Below are positions 10,334 to 11,880 of a stretch of DNA of 11,880 nt, piece by piece (the first letter of the stretch is position 1; every line of letters starts with the position of its first letter). Origin of the DNA: an uncultured Verrucomicrobiota bacterium (GTDB lineage Bacteria; Verrucomicrobiota; Kiritimatiellia; RFP12; UBA1067); NCBI GenBank assembly GCA_946631535.1, contig CAMPAF010000056.1, positions 1 through 11,880 on the forward strand, written 5' to 3'. The notes under the pieces are model-generated. The model did no database searches and was not told the origin of the DNA. It saw only the letters and a list, made by a program, of their open reading frames with translations. The position numbers were made by a program, and so were the translations under genes.

Positions 10334-11880
10334 ATGGCAGAAGAAAACATAGAACAAGACGCGGGCGCTGTTGACCTGAGCGGCATCGGCTCCTTTGATT
10401 TCACGCCGGACTGGGCCAAGGGCAAGCCGGACGACAAGTCGCGATACGCGCGGTTCGAGCCGCGCGAGGAGCGGGACGACCGTCCGGAGCGCGGACGCGC
10501 AGGAGCGCGTCCCTCCCGCGGCGATGACCGTTCGGGGAAAACGCGATTCCAAGGAGGACAGCGTGCCGGCGACAGGAACCGCTTTGGCGACAGGGATCGT
10601 TTCTCGGGAGGGTCGCGCTCCCGCGCGACCGACGGCGATCGCGGTCCGCGCCGCGAGCCGCGTCAGTTCGTGAAGCCACTTGACGCAGAGGTGCGGATAC
10701 TGCCGAACCAGAAGGACCTGGGAGGGATCATCCGCAAGATCCAGACGTCTCATCTTGCCTATCCGATGCGCCAGCTGGAGCGCCTGTTCCTCGAAAACCC
10801 AGGCTCGTGCATGCTGCGCGTCACTCCCCGCGGCGAGACGGCCGTGACCTTCCACCAGTGCAAGGCTTGCGGCGCCGTGGCGTTCTCCGAGGACGAGCTG
10901 GCGGCGCACCTGCTGGCGGCGCATCTTGGCGACTACTGGACCGCGGAGGAGGTCGAGTGCGAACCGCCCAAGGGCGCGTTCACCTGCGTGGCGAAGTGCG
11001 GCCTGAGCGGCGAGTTGCTGGGTCCGCCGAATCTGCACGGATACGACGCGCGCATCCGCGAGATGATCCGCACGCGCTACCCGAACATGAGCGAGGCCGC
11101 GTACCGCGCGCGCATCGAGATCGTGCGCGACCAGGAGGCCGTGGAGGCTTGGCGGCAGTCCGCCACGAAGAAGGTGGTCTTCAGGAAGAAGGGCGAGGCG
11201 GATGCTCCTGCGGTGGAGCGCGAGGTGGCGGAGATGGACTTCCGCATGCAGATCGCGCCGTCGCTGATGTCGTCGCCAAAGGCGGTGGACGTGCCTGCCG
11301 ACCAGGCGCTGAAAGCGACCGACCGCGCGTTCCTCTTCGCGTGCCGCGACGCCTTCGAGTTCGAGAAGCGCCGCCCGCGGAACCTCTCGTTCGCGCTGCA
11401 CGGCGCGTTCCACCACCGCAAGCTCGAGTTCTTCCGCGCGAACGATCCGCGCGGGCCGGAGTTCGTTGTTGCGGTGAAGCCCACGCCGCTCGACACGGCG
11501 CACGCGATTCCCGAGCTGGCCGCGCTGGTCAAGTTCGTCGAGGAGCACGGGGAGACGACCCGCGCAGAGCTGCTGGCCGCGCTTGCCGCAGACGACGAGA
11601 AGAAGGCGGCGGAGATCAAGTCGCACATCGCATGGCTCGTGGAGAAGGGGCATCTCATCGGCTTCAGCGACGGGGCGCTCACTGTCCCCGCGAAGTTCCC
11701 GAAGCACGCGCCGCAGAGGCGCTCGGCAGGGGAGGGTCGCGCTCCCGCGCGACCGGAAGAGCCTGCGGACGCGCAGGAGCGCGTCCCTCCCGAAGTCGCC
11801 GAACAATCTCAGGAAGAACCCAAGTTGGAAATCCAGGAAGAAGTCAAGAAAGATGAAACTGCCGATCAGCTGGCTGAATG
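10334..11880 (+). CDS. Putative nucleic-acid-binding protein: RGG-like N-terminus, C2H2 zinc finger, winged-helix-like segment (3' end outside window)
   Basis: 515 residues are visible, starting MAEENIEQDAGAVD; the frame is still open at the window edge. GGAGG lies 7 nt upstream of the ATG. Residues about 35-110 are low-complexity, rich in Arg, Gly and Asp (FGDRDRFSGGSRSR), like RNA-binding RGG tails. Residues 176-197 (CKACGAVAFSEDELAAHLLAAH) have exact C2H2 finger spacing, CX2CX12HX4H. A second cluster, C209, C218, C222 and H235 (CVAKCGLSG...NLHGYD), may bind another metal. Residues about 395-455 (KFVEEHGETTRAELLAAL...IKSHIAWLVEKGHLIGF) read like a winged helix. The tail after 460 is acidic and Pro-rich. 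I do not recognise a named family; it resembles conserved PVC hypothetical proteins. Four palindromic repeats lie in frame within the two disordered segments. It has its own promoter. RNA or DNA binding is inference from architecture. Confidence 0.75.
   Translation, partial: MAEENIEQDAGAVDLSGIGSFDFTPDWAKGKPDDKSRYARFEPREERDDRPERGRAGARPSRGDDRSGKTRFQGGQRAGDRNRFGDRDRFSGGSRSRATDGDRGPRREPRQFVKPLDAEVRILPNQKDLGGIIRKIQTSHLAYPMRQLERLFLENPGSCMLRVTPRGETAVTFHQCKACGAVAFSEDELAAHLLAAHLGDYWTAEEVECEPPKGAFTCVAKCGLSGELLGPPNLHGYDARIREMIRTRYPNMSEAAYRARIEIVRDQEAVEAWRQSATKKVVFRKKGEADAPAVEREVAEMDFRMQIAPSLMSSPKAVDVPADQALKATDRAFLFACRDAFEFEKRRPRNLSFALHGAFHHRKLEFFRANDPRGPEFVVAVKPTPLDTAHAIPELAALVKFVEEHGETTRAELLAALAADDEKKAAEIKSHIAWLVEKGHLIGFSDGALTVPAKFPKHAPQRRSAGEGRAPARPEEPADAQERVPPEVAEQSQEEPKLEIQEEVKKDETADQLAE
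10493..10517 (-). repeat. Palindromic repeat, subtype A, copy 1
   Basis: Plus strand: arm GGACGCGC (10493-10500), loop AGGA, arm GCGCGTCC (10505-10512), then CTCCC (10513-10517). Oriented on the minus strand it is leader GGGAG followed by the hairpin with loop TCCT. It encodes GRAGARPSR-type residues in the Arg-rich region of the last gene. Confidence 0.8.
10606..10630 (+). repeat. Palindromic repeat, subtype B, copy 1
   Basis: Leader GGGAG (10606-10610), arm GGTCGCGC (10611-10618), loop TCCC, arm GCGCGACC (10623-10630). The loop is the complement of the leader's GGGA. It is read as GGSRSRAT, a different frame from copy 2 of the same subtype. Confidence 0.8.
11730..11754 (+). repeat. Palindromic repeat, subtype B, copy 2
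   Basis: Same 25 nt as the copy at 10606-10630: leader GGGAG, arm GGTCGCGC (11735-11742), loop TCCC, arm GCGCGACC (11747-11754). Read as EGRAPARP in the acidic C-terminal linker. It faces the subtype A copy 12 nt downstream. Confidence 0.8.
11767..11791 (-). repeat. Palindromic repeat, subtype A, copy 2
   Basis: Same 25 nt as the copy at 10493-10517: GGACGCGC (11767-11774), loop AGGA, GCGCGTCC (11779-11786), CTCCC. Read as DAQERVPP. With the preceding copy it makes an inverted pair (22 of 25 positions complementary across a 12-nt spacer), a REPIN-like layout. Confidence 0.8.

Noticed and set aside
10493..11791. A CRISPR array from the four 25-nt repeats
   Set aside because: Spacing is irregular (12 to about 1100 nt), orientation alternates, and everything lies inside an open coding frame.
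10304..11806. A 500-codon minus-strand open frame opposite the zinc-finger protein gene
   Set aside because: Same GC-driven mirror effect. The plus-strand frame has a promoter, a ribosome binding site and a recognisable finger motif; this one has none.

Overview
The window is GC-rich bacterial DNA holding seven protein genes, two of them cut by the window edges. No rRNA, tRNA, CRISPR array or transposase gene is visible. The gene mix suggests an anaerobic member of the PVC group, most likely Kiritimatiellota/Lentisphaerota/Verrucomicrobiota. It has secreted beta-helix and LamG-type proteins, a hydrazine-synthase-alpha-like dihaem protein, a glycoside hydrolase of rhamnosidase type and a zinc-finger/RGG protein. 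This placement is inference from gene content; no marker gene is present.

Layout. (1) 2-1426, + strand: the C-terminal end of a GH78-like alpha-L-rhamnosidase, then a PHP-domain phosphoesterase 24 nt downstream, probably one operon. (2) 1416-2351, - strand: a radical SAM/SPASM protein converging on the PHP gene, with an 11-nt overlap of the two gene ends. (3) 2352-2454: a compact divergent promoter region with two extended -10 boxes placed so close to the ATGs that both transcripts look leaderless or nearly so, and an imperfect palindrome between them. (4) 2455-7259, + strand: a secreted beta-helix protein, a Tat-type UlaG-like metallo-hydrolase and a secreted protein with two tandem LamG-like domains. 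The two structural proteins share an edge-strand module and a similar last ten residues. (5) 7260-7370: a REP-like hairpin, a perfect 12-bp palindrome and a promoter. (6) 7371-10241: a 956-residue secreted beta-propeller/dihaem protein of the hydrazine synthase alpha type. (7) 10334 to the right edge: a protein with a disordered Arg/Gly/Asp-rich N-terminus, a C2H2 finger and a winged-helix-like segment, preceded by a textbook promoter and ribosome binding site.

The most interesting non-gene signal is a family of short palindromic repeats. Four copies sit inside the last gene, always in its low-complexity segments, read in three different frames and never breaking the frame. Two subtypes differ by compensatory base changes in the stem, and each hairpin carries a 5-nt leader complementary to its loop. 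A hairpin of different sequence but the same plan lies at 7263-7284. This looks like a REP/REPIN-type mobile palindrome that can domesticate into coding sequence, comparable in principle to Rickettsia palindromic elements.

How the genes may work together: the left part and the middle block look like envelope and polysaccharide-related functions (glycan cleavage, surface adhesins or binding proteins, an exported lactonase-like hydrolase). The dihaem protein and the AhbC/AhbD/NirJ-like radical SAM protein could both relate to haem chemistry, but they are 5 kb apart with separate promoters, so I do not claim a shared pathway.
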